A DNA stretch of 25,375 nt from Candidatus Accumulibacter sp. UBA704 (GCA_002304785.1 DBMG01000064.1:10647-36021), one strand, 5' to 3'. Numbered from the stretch's first letter, positions 1 to 7,169 are shown. Translations and numbers: made by a program. The notes: a model not told the origin generated them from the letters alone.

Positions 1-360
1 CTCGACGACTTTGGAACGGGCTATTCGTCGCTGACCTACCTGCGGCAGCTGCCGGTCGGCCTGGTCAAGATCGATCGCTCGTTCGTGCTCGACATGCTTG
101 ACAACCCGGACGATCGGTCACTCGTTGAGAATATTGTCGGCATGGCCCATACCTTGGGGCGGCAAGTCGTCGCCGAGGGCGTGGAGACGGCCGAACATGG
201 TGCTCTGCTCATTCGCTGTGGTTGTGACAGCGCGCAAGGGTACGGCATTGCCCGGCCGATGGAGCCCGAAAACCTGCCGGAGTGGGTAACCCGATGGAAA
301 AGGCCGAAAGAGTGGGAAGAGGTTGTTTCTGACGAAATTTCGTTTTCTGGAACCGCGTAG
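1..360 (+). CDS. EAL-domain cyclic-di-GMP phosphodiesterase, C-terminal part (5' truncated by window)
   Basis: The frame is open from base 1 and ends at TAG 358-360, leaving 119 residues of the C-terminal half of an EAL domain. Visible family motifs are DDFGTGYSSL at the very start, KIDRSF around residues 24-29, and the late EGVET motif around residue 60 followed by CDSAQGYGIARPM. These are the metal-binding and loop-6 positions of active EAL phosphodiesterases, which hydrolyse c-di-GMP to pGpG. The visible catalytic positions look intact; the EAL signature itself and any sensor or GGDEF part lie outside the window. After the domain there is a charged tail (WKRPKEWEEVV...). Family assignment is secure; signal input and partners cannot be judged. 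Confidence 0.93.
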   Translation, partial: LDDFGTGYSSLTYLRQLPVGLVKIDRSFVLDMLDNPDDRSLVENIVGMAHTLGRQVVAEGVETAEHGALLIRCGCDSAQGYGIARPMEPENLPEWVTRWKRPKEWEEVVSDEISFSGTA

Positions 361-369
361 ACAGCTTCC

Positions 370-513
370 ATGCACAGAACGCTTGGAGAAGCCTGTGGAG
401 AAGAACTGGATAAGTACCGTAGGTTCTTGACGAAGAAGGGCAATTTTCCACCGCCCGAAAAACAGGCAACCGAGGATTCCGCTGCCCGGTGGCGGACATT
501 ACAAACCGTTACG
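370..513 (+). CDS. Doubtful 47-codon ORF, in frame with the preceding EAL gene
   Basis: ATG 370 to TGA 511-513 stays in the same frame as the EAL protein, separated from it by one TAG and three sense codons. The 47-residue product is hydrophilic and charged, with no motif I recognise. No Shine-Dalgarno sequence is visible. It may be a former C-terminal tail of the EAL protein released by a stop mutation, or simply chance. Low confidence. Confidence 0.15.
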
Positions 514-529
514 TGATTGGTGATAACAC

Positions 530-665
530 GTACAGACAGAACGCCGGGTGCCCCCTAAGATGCACCCATTGCTTCAGCGTCCCCCGCTGACAATGTTTGA
601 CCCTCCCTGACCCATCGCAAAGATGGGATTGATATCCCGAGCCACACCGGCTCGGGATTTTTTTT
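530..665 (+). ncRNA. Candidate trans-acting small RNA with C-rich loops
   Basis: Four short stem-loops follow one another in a gene-free stretch. They are GGGTGC 546-551 with GCACCC 562-567, CAGCG 575-579 with CGCTG 585-589, CCCATC 611-616 with GATGGG 622-627, and the terminator stem 636-643/649-656 followed by eight T. The first two loops and the linker at 600-608 are C-rich (CCCCTAAGAT, TCCCC, CCCTCCCTG), complementary in character to Shine-Dalgarno sequences. The 5' end is a guess; a weak promoter (TTACAA 499-504, 17 bp, GATAAC 522-527) would start transcription near 535. The alternative is the structured 3' UTR of the EAL gene. No Rfam family is recognised. Confidence 0.4.
636..665 (+). 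terminator. Rho-independent terminator
   Basis: The 8-bp stem CCCGAGCC (636-643) / GGCTCGGG (649-656) has a 5-nt loop and is followed, after one A, by eight T (658-665). The T tract fixes the plus-strand direction, so it ends either the EAL transcript or the small RNA candidate, not the minus-strand acyltransferase gene. Confidence 0.88.
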
Positions 666-709
666 GCCATGATCGCTCGAGGTGGCTTGGGGTCTCAGCC
701 GCTTCGGCT

Positions 710-1789
710 TCAAACCGAACTGCCGAATGGACGCCGCCCCGCCCACGCTATCTCCAAGCGACCGTGAATTGCGTTTGCCACCCACAAGGTCATCAGCCAG
801 GCGGTCAAGAATCCGAAGACAGCCATGGAAACATTCTCCGGCCATAACCGGGCGACGATCGTTCCCACAATCAGAACAATCGGGTAGTGAATCAGGAACA
901 CCGAGTAAGAGATACGACTGAGCCAGCCGACGAATCGAGCAAGGCCATTGTCCGTCCGGCACCTTGAGTGCAGGCCAAGGCCAAGAAAGGCTGCGGTCAG
1001 CATCGCTGCGATCAGAGGCTTACGCCAGTCAAGCGCCAACGCCAGCACAAGAATCAACAGCATGACGATCATCCATGGTTGCTTCGATTTTCCAGCCGAA
1101 ACCCATTGCACCATGACCCCAAGCGCATAAGTACCGAAGAAGAAGACTGCCCATGATTCCAAGGTGTCGTCGCGGTTGAACCAGAGCAATGACAATGCTG
1201 CCAATCCGACGATGAGCGACAAACCCAGGGTCTGAGGATCCATTCTCAGCACCTGTGCGAGGCGCTGAGCCGCCCACAGCAGCAAGAGCAGCATGCAGTA
1301 CAACTGCAAGTCGATAGCCACGTACCAAACCCCCGTGGTCAAGGCATCAACCCCGGTAATGTCATGAATGAGCAAGACATGAAACAGCACCTGCTTGAGC
1401 GAAGGGGCTGCCGGTGTATCCGGATCGGACATCAGTAAGCGTGCAAACGCCGACAACACAATGGCCAGAGCGAGCGCCACCAGATAGGGACGAACCAGCC
1501 GGACGTATCGGCGCCAGGCCAGGCGGGCCAATGCCGCCCCCGACGAATCGAATGAAAGCTGGTGCGGCTGGGGCGCTAGCGAACGCGCCGCCAGAAAGCC
1601 TCCAAGCACCAGAAATGCCTGAACAGCCAGTCGCCCGTCGTTGTACAGCCAGTCGAACAGGCTTGCCGCATGGGGATAGACCGTCCTGGCCATCGGGCCA
1701 TAGGAGATGAAGTGATGCCAGACGATCAGCTGCGAAGCCAGCGCCTTGATGACGTCAATTATCGAAAGCGAGTTCGGGACAGGTCTCAT
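710..1789 (-). CDS. Membrane acyltransferase, acyltransferase 3 (OafA-like) family
   Basis: This is an integral inner-membrane protein of about 359 residues with roughly ten hydrophobic helices. The N-terminal stretch IDVIKALASQLIVWHHF carries the conserved His of acyltransferase-3 proteins, which move acetyl or other acyl groups onto sugars of O-antigen, exopolysaccharide or peptidoglycan. A late motif SRISYSVFLIHYP is also typical. The start chosen is ATG 1787-1789: the family homology begins just after it and it overlaps the stop of a coupled mini-ORF (ATGA). The frame stays open upstream to 1972 but that part overlaps the preceding gene and lacks family sequence. It has no Shine-Dalgarno of its own. 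The acceptor is unknown; no polysaccharide genes lie nearby. Confidence 0.85.
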   Translation of the reverse strand: MRPVPNSLSIIDVIKALASQLIVWHHFISYGPMARTVYPHAASLFDWLYNDGRLAVQAFLVLGGFLAARSLAPQPHQLSFDSSGAALARLAWRRYVRLVRPYLVALALAIVLSAFARLLMSDPDTPAAPSLKQVLFHVLLIHDITGVDALTTGVWYVAIDLQLYCMLLLLLWAAQRLAQVLRMDPQTLGLSLIVGLAALSLLWFNRDDTLESWAVFFFGTYALGVMVQWVSAGKSKQPWMIVMLLILVLALALDWRKPLIAAMLTAAFLGLGLHSRCRTDNGLARFVGWLSRISYSVFLIHYPIVLIVGTIVARLWPENVSMAVFGFLTAWLMTLWVANAIHGRLEIAWAGRRPFGSSV

Positions 1790-1896
1790 CGCCGGGCTAA
1801 CGGGCAAGAACAGCCCTGTTTTCTCTCGATCCACTGAACACAGAGCCTTGCGAACATCGCCAACAATCTGGTTGCCAACGGTGCCGGAATGGTCAT
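1786..1896 (-). CDS. 36-aa coupled mini-ORF between transglutaminase-like and acyltransferase genes
   Basis: ATG 1894-1896 overlaps the TGA of the upstream gene (ATGA), and its own TGA at 1786-1788 overlaps the ATG of the acyltransferase gene (ATGA again). A GGAGG sequence lies four bases ahead of the ATG, inside the end of the upstream gene. The product is small, basic and partly hydrophobic (LLAMFARLCVQWIE in the middle, three Cys), with no known motif. It could be a leader that carries ribosomes into the acyltransferase cistron, or a genuine small protein. The double overlap and the good ribosome site are visible; function is inference. Confidence 0.45.
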   Translation of the reverse strand: MTIPAPLATRLLAMFARLCVQWIERKQGCSCPLARR

Positions 1897-3014
1897 GCCG
1901 CCTCCAGGAAATTGCCGCTTTTGCGACCAATGTAGCGCACGCACTCTCGCGTCGTATCAATGCATCCGCCATCCAGATATTCGCCGGAGTTGTCCCGATA
2001 GCGCAGCGTCCTCTCGAGAATGATCGCTGTCATTGCCGGATCACTCAGTGTAGTCAGCACGTTCCGATCCACTTCCGCTTCGTCCATTTGCGGCATGCCG
2101 TCCGCGTCGACGTACAGTCCGTGGCGCCAGTGAAAGATTTCAATGCACTTGGTCTCCAGAGTATACGGTTGAGAACGCTTCCAGAAGTTGGAGAAGTATC
2201 CGCTTCCCAGATAGAAGACCCAGGAACCTTCGTACCCGCCAACGTCAGAGGAGAACGGGTCGGGATTGCGGAACCAGACTCGGTCGCCTGGCACATAGAA
2301 TCGTTTCGGCAACGGCTTTTCCATCGATCCGTACTCGCGGAGAAACACATCGTGAAACCTTCTCGACTTGATGGCCTCGGTTTCCATTTGTTCCTGCAGT
2401 CGGGCGAGCAGGAAGCCGTCTGTCTGCTCCAGTTCCAGTGCCAGAGCCAGCAGGGTCACGTATTCGGTCGCCCGATAACACGAGAAGGAGTAGGACACGC
2501 CCGACAGGCCCGGTTGCGTCGCCTCCCGCAGCGCCCGAATGATTGATTTCCCCGCCTTGACGACGAATCCACGCTCCTCGGAATAATCCCAGTAGTCTTT
2601 CGGGCGTTCCGCCTCTTTGGCGCTGAACGCCAGTTGGGTACGCCACGCTTCGCGCACAATGTTCCGCCTCACGCGGACTGCGCAGAGGAACTCATCGAAG
2701 CTTTGATAAAGAAACTCTTCTGGACTGCCGAACATGGCAATCATGATTTCGAGTTCCAGATCTTCTTCGTGGCAGCGAGGCAGGATATTCAGGAGCTCCG
2801 CAATCCTTGCCGTATCACGGTCCGGCCCCCATTTCTCCAGCACTTCGCCTCGCAATGTTAGTCGGCAACCGCCGTTGCACGCGGTTATCACGACATGCGG
2901 CTCAACCCGCCCGTCGCCGAGTGCCCGAATAATTCCATCGGAGACGCAGCCGTATTCTCCGCGGATGAATACCCCTAATGTCTCCGTACCGATACATTCA
3001 CTTGATTGATCCAA
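1893..3014 (-). CDS. Tgl-like protein-glutamine gamma-glutamyltransferase (transglutaminase) homologue
   Basis: The 373-residue protein starts at TTG 3012-3014, chosen because AAGGAGG lies just upstream. From about residue 100 it resembles Bacillus Tgl, the spore-coat protein crosslinking transglutaminase. Matching elements in order are FDEFLCAVRVRRNIV (105-120; Tgl has a comparable FELKLRMNIV), SYSFSCYRATEY (174-185) around the presumed nucleophile Cys179, and GDRVWFRNPD followed by GSWVFYLGSGYF (243-274). Tgl is about 245 residues, so this protein has roughly 100 extra N-terminal residues. From memory, Bacillus Tgl uses Cys116 with Glu115 or Glu187; the aligned positions here are Ser178 and probably Ser264, so its chemistry may differ. 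There is no signal peptide, so a cytoplasmic protein is expected. It lies between the antiporter and acyltransferase genes. Confidence 0.62.
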   Translation of the reverse strand: MDQSSECIGTETLGVFIRGEYGCVSDGIIRALGDGRVEPHVVITACNGGCRLTLRGEVLEKWGPDRDTARIAELLNILPRCHEEDLELEIMIAMFGSPEEFLYQSFDEFLCAVRVRRNIVREAWRTQLAFSAKEAERPKDYWDYSEERGFVVKAGKSIIRALREATQPGLSGVSYSFSCYRATEYVTLLALALELEQTDGFLLARLQEQMETEAIKSRRFHDVFLREYGSMEKPLPKRFYVPGDRVWFRNPDPFSSDVGGYEGSWVFYLGSGYFSNFWKRSQPYTLETKCIEIFHWRHGLYVDADGMPQMDEAEVDRNVLTTLSDPAMTAIILERTLRYRDNSGEYLDGGCIDTTRECVRYIGRKSGNFLEAA

Positions 3015-3232
3015 TTTCCCCTCCTTGGCGCCTTCTCGAGCTCCGGCTATGAATGCAACCTTTTTGTCATGGAACGCGGTCCTGCGCGCTCCACACTACC
3101 GACCGTCCGCCCCCGGGTCTTTGCCCGATTTGTGCGCAGCGGCCTGCCCTCGGTGCGTCTCTCTAAGGAGCACCTTATTGTTTTGTCCTGCACGCCAAAA
3201 CCGGAACCGAGCTGCCCCGTTTGTCTTGTCTG

Positions 3233-4447
3233 CTACGCGGATTCCGGTGTGGACGAATTCTGTCCGAACCGGTCGCGATTCAAATGCGTGGCTTCGCCAA
3301 ATCCCAGAATGGCAGTCTGGGTCGCCAGCGGCCCGATGAGTTGCAGCAGCAGTATCGTCGCCATCAATGAACCGGCGAGATCGGCTTCCAGCGTCCCATA
3401 GAGCGATTGAGTACTCGACAGAAGGACCAGCGCGACACTCGACATCGGCTGCAATCCAATGGCGGCGAAGCCGGCGACACGCGGAGTCATTCCGAGTACG
3501 TTCCGGCAGGTGCGCAAGGTCAGGAATTGGGCGGCGAAGCGCGCCACCACGATTGAAACGGCAACCGGCCAATAGCGAGGCACCAAACCGATGTCCAGAG
3601 CGGCCCCGGCCAGTACAAACGTGATGACCAGGAATATTCGCGCATCGCTGGCAATGCGGATGGCGACGACAGAATTCTTGCGATCCAGAATTTTCGTCAG
3701 GTACCCAAAGACCAACATCGGAAAGAAGACCGACAGGTCGAGAGACAAGGCCATGCCGACCCCGAACACGATCGTTCCGATGATGAGCAAGTGCTGGTGA
3801 TCAGAGTGTCGTCCGAGACGCTTTGCCCCACGCAGCACCACGGCGGCACACCCAGCTCCCAGTGCGACGGAACGGAGAATCTTCTGAATTGCCCCGGCAA
3901 GAACATCGCCACTGAAGTATCCCTGGGACTGCGCGAGTGCCGAGGTGGCCCAAGTTACCCCTGCGAAAGCCAAGGATCCGTTGATGGCAACCAAGGTCAG
4001 GAGCAGACCGCTGTTGTCGCCCTTGGCACCAACATCGCTTGTAGTGGCAATGGTGATTGCCGGAGAGGTCGCCAGACACAACGTTGCCGCAAAGATAGAA
4101 GTCTTGAGCGGAAAACCCCATGCTGCCAGGGTCACGGCAATGGCCGTCGCGCTGAATAGCGAAATGGCGCTCCCAACTTTGAGGCGATTCCAACTCGTAG
4201 ACGCGGAGGTTCGCGGAACCATGTAACCGAGTTCGAACAGGATCAGTCCCAGCGCCAGATCGATGAACAACTGCGCCGATTCGATGTGCCCCCGCGTTAT
4301 CCACTTCAGGCCGCTTTGCCCAAGAAGCAGACCGAACACGACATAACCAGTCGTCCGCGGAAGCGCTAGCACGCGACGAGAGACCTCGCCTGCGCAAAGC
4401 CCACCGAGCAGTACAATCCCGAACAGCTGAACCGAATTCAATAACAA
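3233..4447 (-). CDS. Cation:proton antiporter, CPA2 (KefB-type) family membrane domain
   Basis: This is an inner-membrane exchanger of about 404 residues with about 12 hydrophobic helices and no C-terminal TrkA-N domain. The opening SVQLFGIVLLGGLCAGEVSRRVLALPRTTGYVVFGLLLG pattern (continuous from residue 5) is typical of CPA2 Na+/H+ or K+/H+ exchangers. TTG 4445-4447 is chosen as start, with GAGA a few bases upstream, because the first helix begins right there. The open frame reaches 4546, but the ATG at 4499-4501 lies inside the palindrome used as the probable MarR operator, so longer starts are unlikely. It is divergent from the marR-type gene, which probably controls it. The transported ion cannot be read from sequence. 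Confidence 0.85.
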   Translation of the reverse strand: MLLNSVQLFGIVLLGGLCAGEVSRRVLALPRTTGYVVFGLLLGQSGLKWITRGHIESAQLFIDLALGLILFELGYMVPRTSASTSWNRLKVGSAISLFSATAIAVTLAAWGFPLKTSIFAATLCLATSPAITIATTSDVGAKGDNSGLLLTLVAINGSLAFAGVTWATSALAQSQGYFSGDVLAGAIQKILRSVALGAGCAAVVLRGAKRLGRHSDHQHLLIIGTIVFGVGMALSLDLSVFFPMLVFGYLTKILDRKNSVVAIRIASDARIFLVITFVLAGAALDIGLVPRYWPVAVSIVVARFAAQFLTLRTCRNVLGMTPRVAGFAAIGLQPMSSVALVLLSSTQSLYGTLEADLAGSLMATILLLQLIGPLATQTAILGFGEATHLNRDRFGQNSSTPESA

Positions 4448-4492
4448 ATCGTTCTCGCAGACATGAGCGGGGCCGAAAAACGACCACCGAAA

Positions 4493-4519
4493 AATATACA
4501 TTGCAAAGAAATGTATATT
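4493..4519. promoter_or_regulatory. 27-bp palindromic operator, probable MarR-family site
   Basis: AATATACATT (4493-4502) and AATGTATATT (4510-4519) form a perfect 10-bp inverted repeat with a 7-base spacer. It sits between the divergent antiporter and MarR genes. Each arm contains a TATATT hexamer that could serve as a -10 element, one in each direction, so a bound dimer would block both promoters. Autoregulated divergent operators of this kind are the norm for MarR proteins. Confidence 0.7.
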
Positions 4520-4553
4520 AGACTTCAAGAACGCACAACCCTTCACCTGCCAT

Positions 4554-5063
4554 ATGAAGAAACACGACCCAATTCGCGCACAACTCGCGCTGGATGTCCT
4601 GCAGCAGTTTCGTGTTATCTACGGCTCGATGCGGCAGCATTTCCGAGACGTCGAAAATCGATGCAACCTCCCCGGATCGCAGATGTGGGTATTGCAGGAA
4701 GTGCAGCAGGAACAAGGCATCGGTATAACGGAACTGGCGGCGCGGATGGGAATCCACCAATCGACATGCAGCCTGATCGTCGAAAAACTGGTTGAAAGCG
4801 GCCACGTATCCAAAGTCCGCGGCAAGAGCGACCGCAGAAGGATCGGACTGCAACTTTGCCCCCCCGCTCTCGAGGCGTTGTCGCGGCTGCCAGGACCGGC
4901 GGAGGGGATACTGCCGGCAGCATTGTCCGGATTACCGGAAGTCGCCTTAAAAACTTTGCAAATCAATCTACATGAACTGATCGTGCATCTGTCTCACAAG
5001 AATGATGCGTTTGCATCAAAACCACTTGCAGACATCATGCGCAATTCCGACACCGGAGAGTGA
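4554..5063 (+). CDS. MarR-family transcriptional regulator
   Basis: The 169-residue protein has the winged-helix layout of the MarR family: an N-terminal dimerisation helix (ALDVLQQFRVIYGSM), recognition-helix region GITELAARMGIHQSTCSLIVEKLVESGHV (about residues 57-85, read continuously), and the wing with the diagnostic SDRRRIGLQL (92-101). MarR proteins are usually repressors released by small phenolic or lipophilic ligands or by oxidation. The start ATG 4554 has no clear Shine-Dalgarno. The nearest target is the divergent antiporter gene through the palindrome at 4493-4519. The C-terminal 40 residues are longer than the minimal family and poorly conserved. Ligand unknown. Confidence 0.9.
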   Translation: MKKHDPIRAQLALDVLQQFRVIYGSMRQHFRDVENRCNLPGSQMWVLQEVQQEQGIGITELAARMGIHQSTCSLIVEKLVESGHVSKVRGKSDRRRIGLQLCPPALEALSRLPGPAEGILPAALSGLPEVALKTLQINLHELIVHLSHKNDAFASKPLADIMRNSDTGE

Positions 5064-5264
5064 CTTGTTGTACAGCCTGGCGATCGATCGGACAACAATA
5101 TGATTCAGAGCATCCTTGCAGCTCCGTGGATAGCCGTATTCCTGGTAATGATCTTCGCCCTTCTGTGGATCGCAGCCGGAATACGGATTCGGAAAGAACG
5201 TCGCGTCGATGTAAACCGAAAGCGAACAGAAAAGAAGTAAAAAAGAAGTAATAGTCCGCCCCAT
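5016..5264 (-). CDS. Possible 82-aa exported Cys-containing small protein (alternative to plus-strand ORF)
   Basis: ATG 5262-5264 opens a frame whose first 21 residues look like a signal peptide (MGRTITSFLLLFCSLSVYIDA), followed by a polar domain with three Cys (PYSGCDP, RSCKDAL, HDVCKWF). A GGAG lies three bases upstream, which is a short spacing. It overlaps the last 48 bases of the marR-type gene in antisense and the whole 5100-5240 ORF. I recognise no family. It could be the remnant of a longer gene or chance. Confidence 0.25.
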   Translation of the reverse strand: MGRTITSFLLLFCSLSVYIDATFFPNPYSGCDPQKGEDHYQEYGYPRSCKDALNHIVVRSIARLYNKSLSGVGIAHDVCKWF

Positions 5265-5516
5265 ACACTCCGAGGTCGCCAACGACCTTGTTAATCCGAA
5301 ACTCAAACGCCCTCTCGGAACCCCGGCGATGGACGTGGCACCGCAAGCCATCGACTACAGGATCAAGGTAGAATGGCGCCCCTGACGGGGGCACCCGATC
5401 GGCGCGCATTGAGACGTCAGTACGCCGCTGACCGCATGCTCCCGTTTCTGCTTACCCCTCCGTTCAACCCGCTCCATGCTGCGGCCGTGCTGGAAAGCCA
5501 GGCCACAAAGTACTCA
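5064..5516. other. 453-base intergenic stretch with two competing small ORFs and short repeats
   Basis: No established gene fits here. It contains a plus-strand single-helix ORF (5100-5240), a minus-strand ORF with an export signal (5016-5264), a perfect tandem 11-base duplication AAAAGAAGTAA (5230-5240 and 5241-5251), and a hairpin AGGTCG-CCAA-CGACCT (5273-5288). Codon and base composition are less GC-rich than in neighbouring genes. Any promoter for the MFS gene must also lie here; I see no convincing -35/-10 pair. Confidence 0.5.
5100..5240 (+). CDS. Possible 46-aa single-pass membrane peptide
   Basis: ATG 5100-5102 to TAA 5238-5240 encodes one hydrophobic helix (WIAVFLVMIFALLWIAAGI, about residues 10-28) followed by a strongly basic tail (RIRKERRVDVNRKRTEKK). 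That layout fits a small inner-membrane protein with cytoplasmic C-terminus. It lies 36 bases after the marR-type gene. The ribosome site is weak (GGA eight bases upstream). A minus-strand ORF covers the same DNA and both cannot be assumed real. Confidence 0.3.
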   Translation: MIQSILAAPWIAVFLVMIFALLWIAAGIRIRKERRVDVNRKRTEKK

Positions 5517-6875
5517 ATGACTTACGCCAATAGCTCCCCGAAGAACATTCCCAATCGCTGGATCATTTGCCTGCTGGGTATCGCCCTGCAGATTTGCCTG
5601 GGCACCGCCTACGCGTGGTCCTATTTTCAGAAGCCGCTGGGCGACGCGTTCGGCTGGTCCAACAGCATGACTGCCTGGGCCTTCTCTCTGTCGATTTGCT
5701 TCCTCGGCATCGCTGCCGCCTGGGGCGGCACCAAACTAGCCAGTGTCGGTCCGACCAAGCTGTCCATGTCCGGCGGCATCCTGTTTGGACTGGGTTATCT
5801 GCTCGGAGCTCTGGCTCTGTCGATGAAATCGCCTGCCATGCTGTTCATCGGCTACGGCGTGATCGGCGGCTGTGGGCTGGGCCTGTGTTACGTCACCCCC
5901 GTGGCCACCGTGGCCAAATGGTTCCCGGACAAGAAAGGCTTGTCCACCGGCTTGGTGATCATGGGGTTTGGCCTTGGCGCACTGGCGATGTCCAAGCTTT
6001 TCGCGCCCCTGCTCTACGATTACTTCACGTCCGGGGTCGAACTCATCTACGTCACTGCCGATGGAAAAGCGGCACTCCAGAATCCCGAAGCGCTCCAGGC
6101 GATCCTGACCAAGCTGTTCGCCGCGCTCGGTGTCATCTTCCTGATCCTTACGGTGCCGTTGGGCTGGTTCCTGCGCAACCCACCCGAGGGCTACGTTCCC
6201 GCCGGGTGGACGCCCCCGTCCTCGGATGCGAACCCCAAAGCTCATGCCATCACGCGACTGCGCGCTGCGGACTGCATCCTGTCCGGCCGTTTTCTCCTGA
6301 TGTGGCTGGTGTTCTTCTGCAACATTACGGCCGGGATCGCCATCATCGGTTTCCAGTCGCCGCTATTTCAGGATCTGTGGCGCAAGCTCGACAGTTCCCT
6401 CGACATCAAGACCCTTGCCGCTTACGGCGCAACGCTGATTGCCGTGACCTCGTTGTTCAACGGTATCGGACGCTTCTTCTGGGGGTGGATATCGGACAAG
6501 ATCGGGCGCACCAGAACGTTCTCGATCATGCTCGGCAGCCAGATCCTCGTCTTTGTCGCGCTCGCACACACCGCCAGTCCGCTGGTCTTCGCCGTGCTGT
6601 TCTGCTACATCCTGCTGTGCTACGGCGGAGGCTTTGGCACCATGCCGAGTTTTATCCTCGACGTGTTCGGAGCCAAGTTGATGCCGGTCGTCTACGGCAT
6701 GATCCTTACCGCCTGGTCGGCCGGGGGTATCGTCGGACCGCAGATGCTCGGCATCATCACCGACAAGTGGCCGAAAGACGCCGGCTACTACAGTTTCCTT
6801 GCCAGTACGGCCTTCGTCTCGATCGGTTTCCTCGTCACGTTTCTGCTCAGCAACGAACGTTTCGAGAAAAGGTAG
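5517..6875 (+). CDS. MFS transporter, oxalate/formate antiporter (OFA) family
   Basis: From ATG 5517 the protein has 452 residues and about 12 membrane helices. The first helix NRWIICLLGIALQICLGTAY with AWSYFQKPL, then FGWSNSMTAWAFSLS and the late GIGRFFWGWISDKIGRTRTF motif, are characteristic of the OxlT-like OFA family, which exchanges small mono- or dicarboxylates such as oxalate, formate, lactate or pyruvate. The frame is open from 5373, but the extra 48 residues precede the conserved N-terminus and are not membrane-like, so ATG 5517 is preferred; its ribosome site is weak. No oxalate-catabolic genes lie beside it, so the substrate is unknown. A LexA box follows 20 bases after its stop. 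Confidence 0.88.
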   Translation: MTYANSSPKNIPNRWIICLLGIALQICLGTAYAWSYFQKPLGDAFGWSNSMTAWAFSLSICFLGIAAAWGGTKLASVGPTKLSMSGGILFGLGYLLGALALSMKSPAMLFIGYGVIGGCGLGLCYVTPVATVAKWFPDKKGLSTGLVIMGFGLGALAMSKLFAPLLYDYFTSGVELIYVTADGKAALQNPEALQAILTKLFAALGVIFLILTVPLGWFLRNPPEGYVPAGWTPPSSDANPKAHAITRLRAADCILSGRFLLMWLVFFCNITAGIAIIGFQSPLFQDLWRKLDSSLDIKTLAAYGATLIAVTSLFNGIGRFFWGWISDKIGRTRTFSIMLGSQILVFVALAHTASPLVFAVLFCYILLCYGGGFGTMPSFILDVFGAKLMPVVYGMILTAWSAGGIVGPQMLGIITDKWPKDAGYYSFLASTAFVSIGFLVTFLLSNERFEKR

Positions 6876-6895
6876 CTCCGATTCCCGTAGATATA

Positions 6896-6911
6896 CTGTA
6901 TATATTTACAG
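6896..6911 (+). promoter_or_regulatory. LexA (SOS) box
   Basis: CTGTATATATTTACAG fits CTG-N10-CAG and, with its flanks (TA before, TT after), matches the E. coli LexA consensus at 18 of 20 positions. It is palindromic (ACTGTA-N6-TACAGT, 6895-6912). It lies 20 bases after the MFS gene and 72 bases before the ATG of a small ORF followed by dinB, so it is placed to repress a damage-inducible operon. Confidence 0.87.
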
Positions 6912-6983
6912 TTACTCTGTAGTCGGGTATTCTCCTCGTCGACCTAACTGCCTACCGGCTAGATGCGACAGAGGAGAAGACTC

Positions 6984-7169
6984 ATGAATCAGGTACAGGA
7001 ATGGTTTGACAAGTTGGTCGGAGTGACTTCGGGGACGTACGATCACCAGCGCCTGGCAGAGTCCTTGTTCCGCAGACCGTTATTCGACGCTGCCGCGCTC
7101 CAGACCCCGGCCTGCTGGCGCCGTAAAGCTGCCCTCGGACTCCGTCACTCGAAGTGGACGGATCATTGA
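6984..7169 (+). CDS. 61-aa uncharacterised protein in LexA-controlled leader of dinB
   Basis: ATG 6984 follows a strong ribosome site (GAGGAGA, about eight bases upstream), much better than an in-frame ATG at 6963. The product is soluble, basic and His/Arg/Trp-containing, beginning MNQVQEWFDKLVG and ending in a basic stretch rich in Arg, His and Lys. I recognise no family and it is not an evident SulA or ImuA. It is the first ORF behind the LexA box and shares its frame with dinB, separated by one TGA and 45 bases. It could be an SOS-induced small protein or a leader peptide that sets translation of polymerase IV. Confidence 0.5.
   Translation: MNQVQEWFDKLVGVTSGTYDHQRLAESLFRRPLFDAAALQTPACWRRKAALGLRHSKWTDH

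Noticed and set aside
697..709. AGCCG-CTT-CGGCT hairpin at the end of the acyltransferase gene as its terminator
   Set aside because: It is short and lies against the stop codon, and no T-rich stretch follows on the minus strand.
4448..4546. Longer N-terminus of the antiporter
   Set aside because: The extra residues precede the first conserved helix, have no ribosome site, and would place coding sequence over the MarR palindrome.
5230..5251. Tandem 11-base duplication as a mobile-element target-site duplication
   Set aside because: The copies are directly adjacent with nothing inserted between them, so replication slippage is the simpler explanation.
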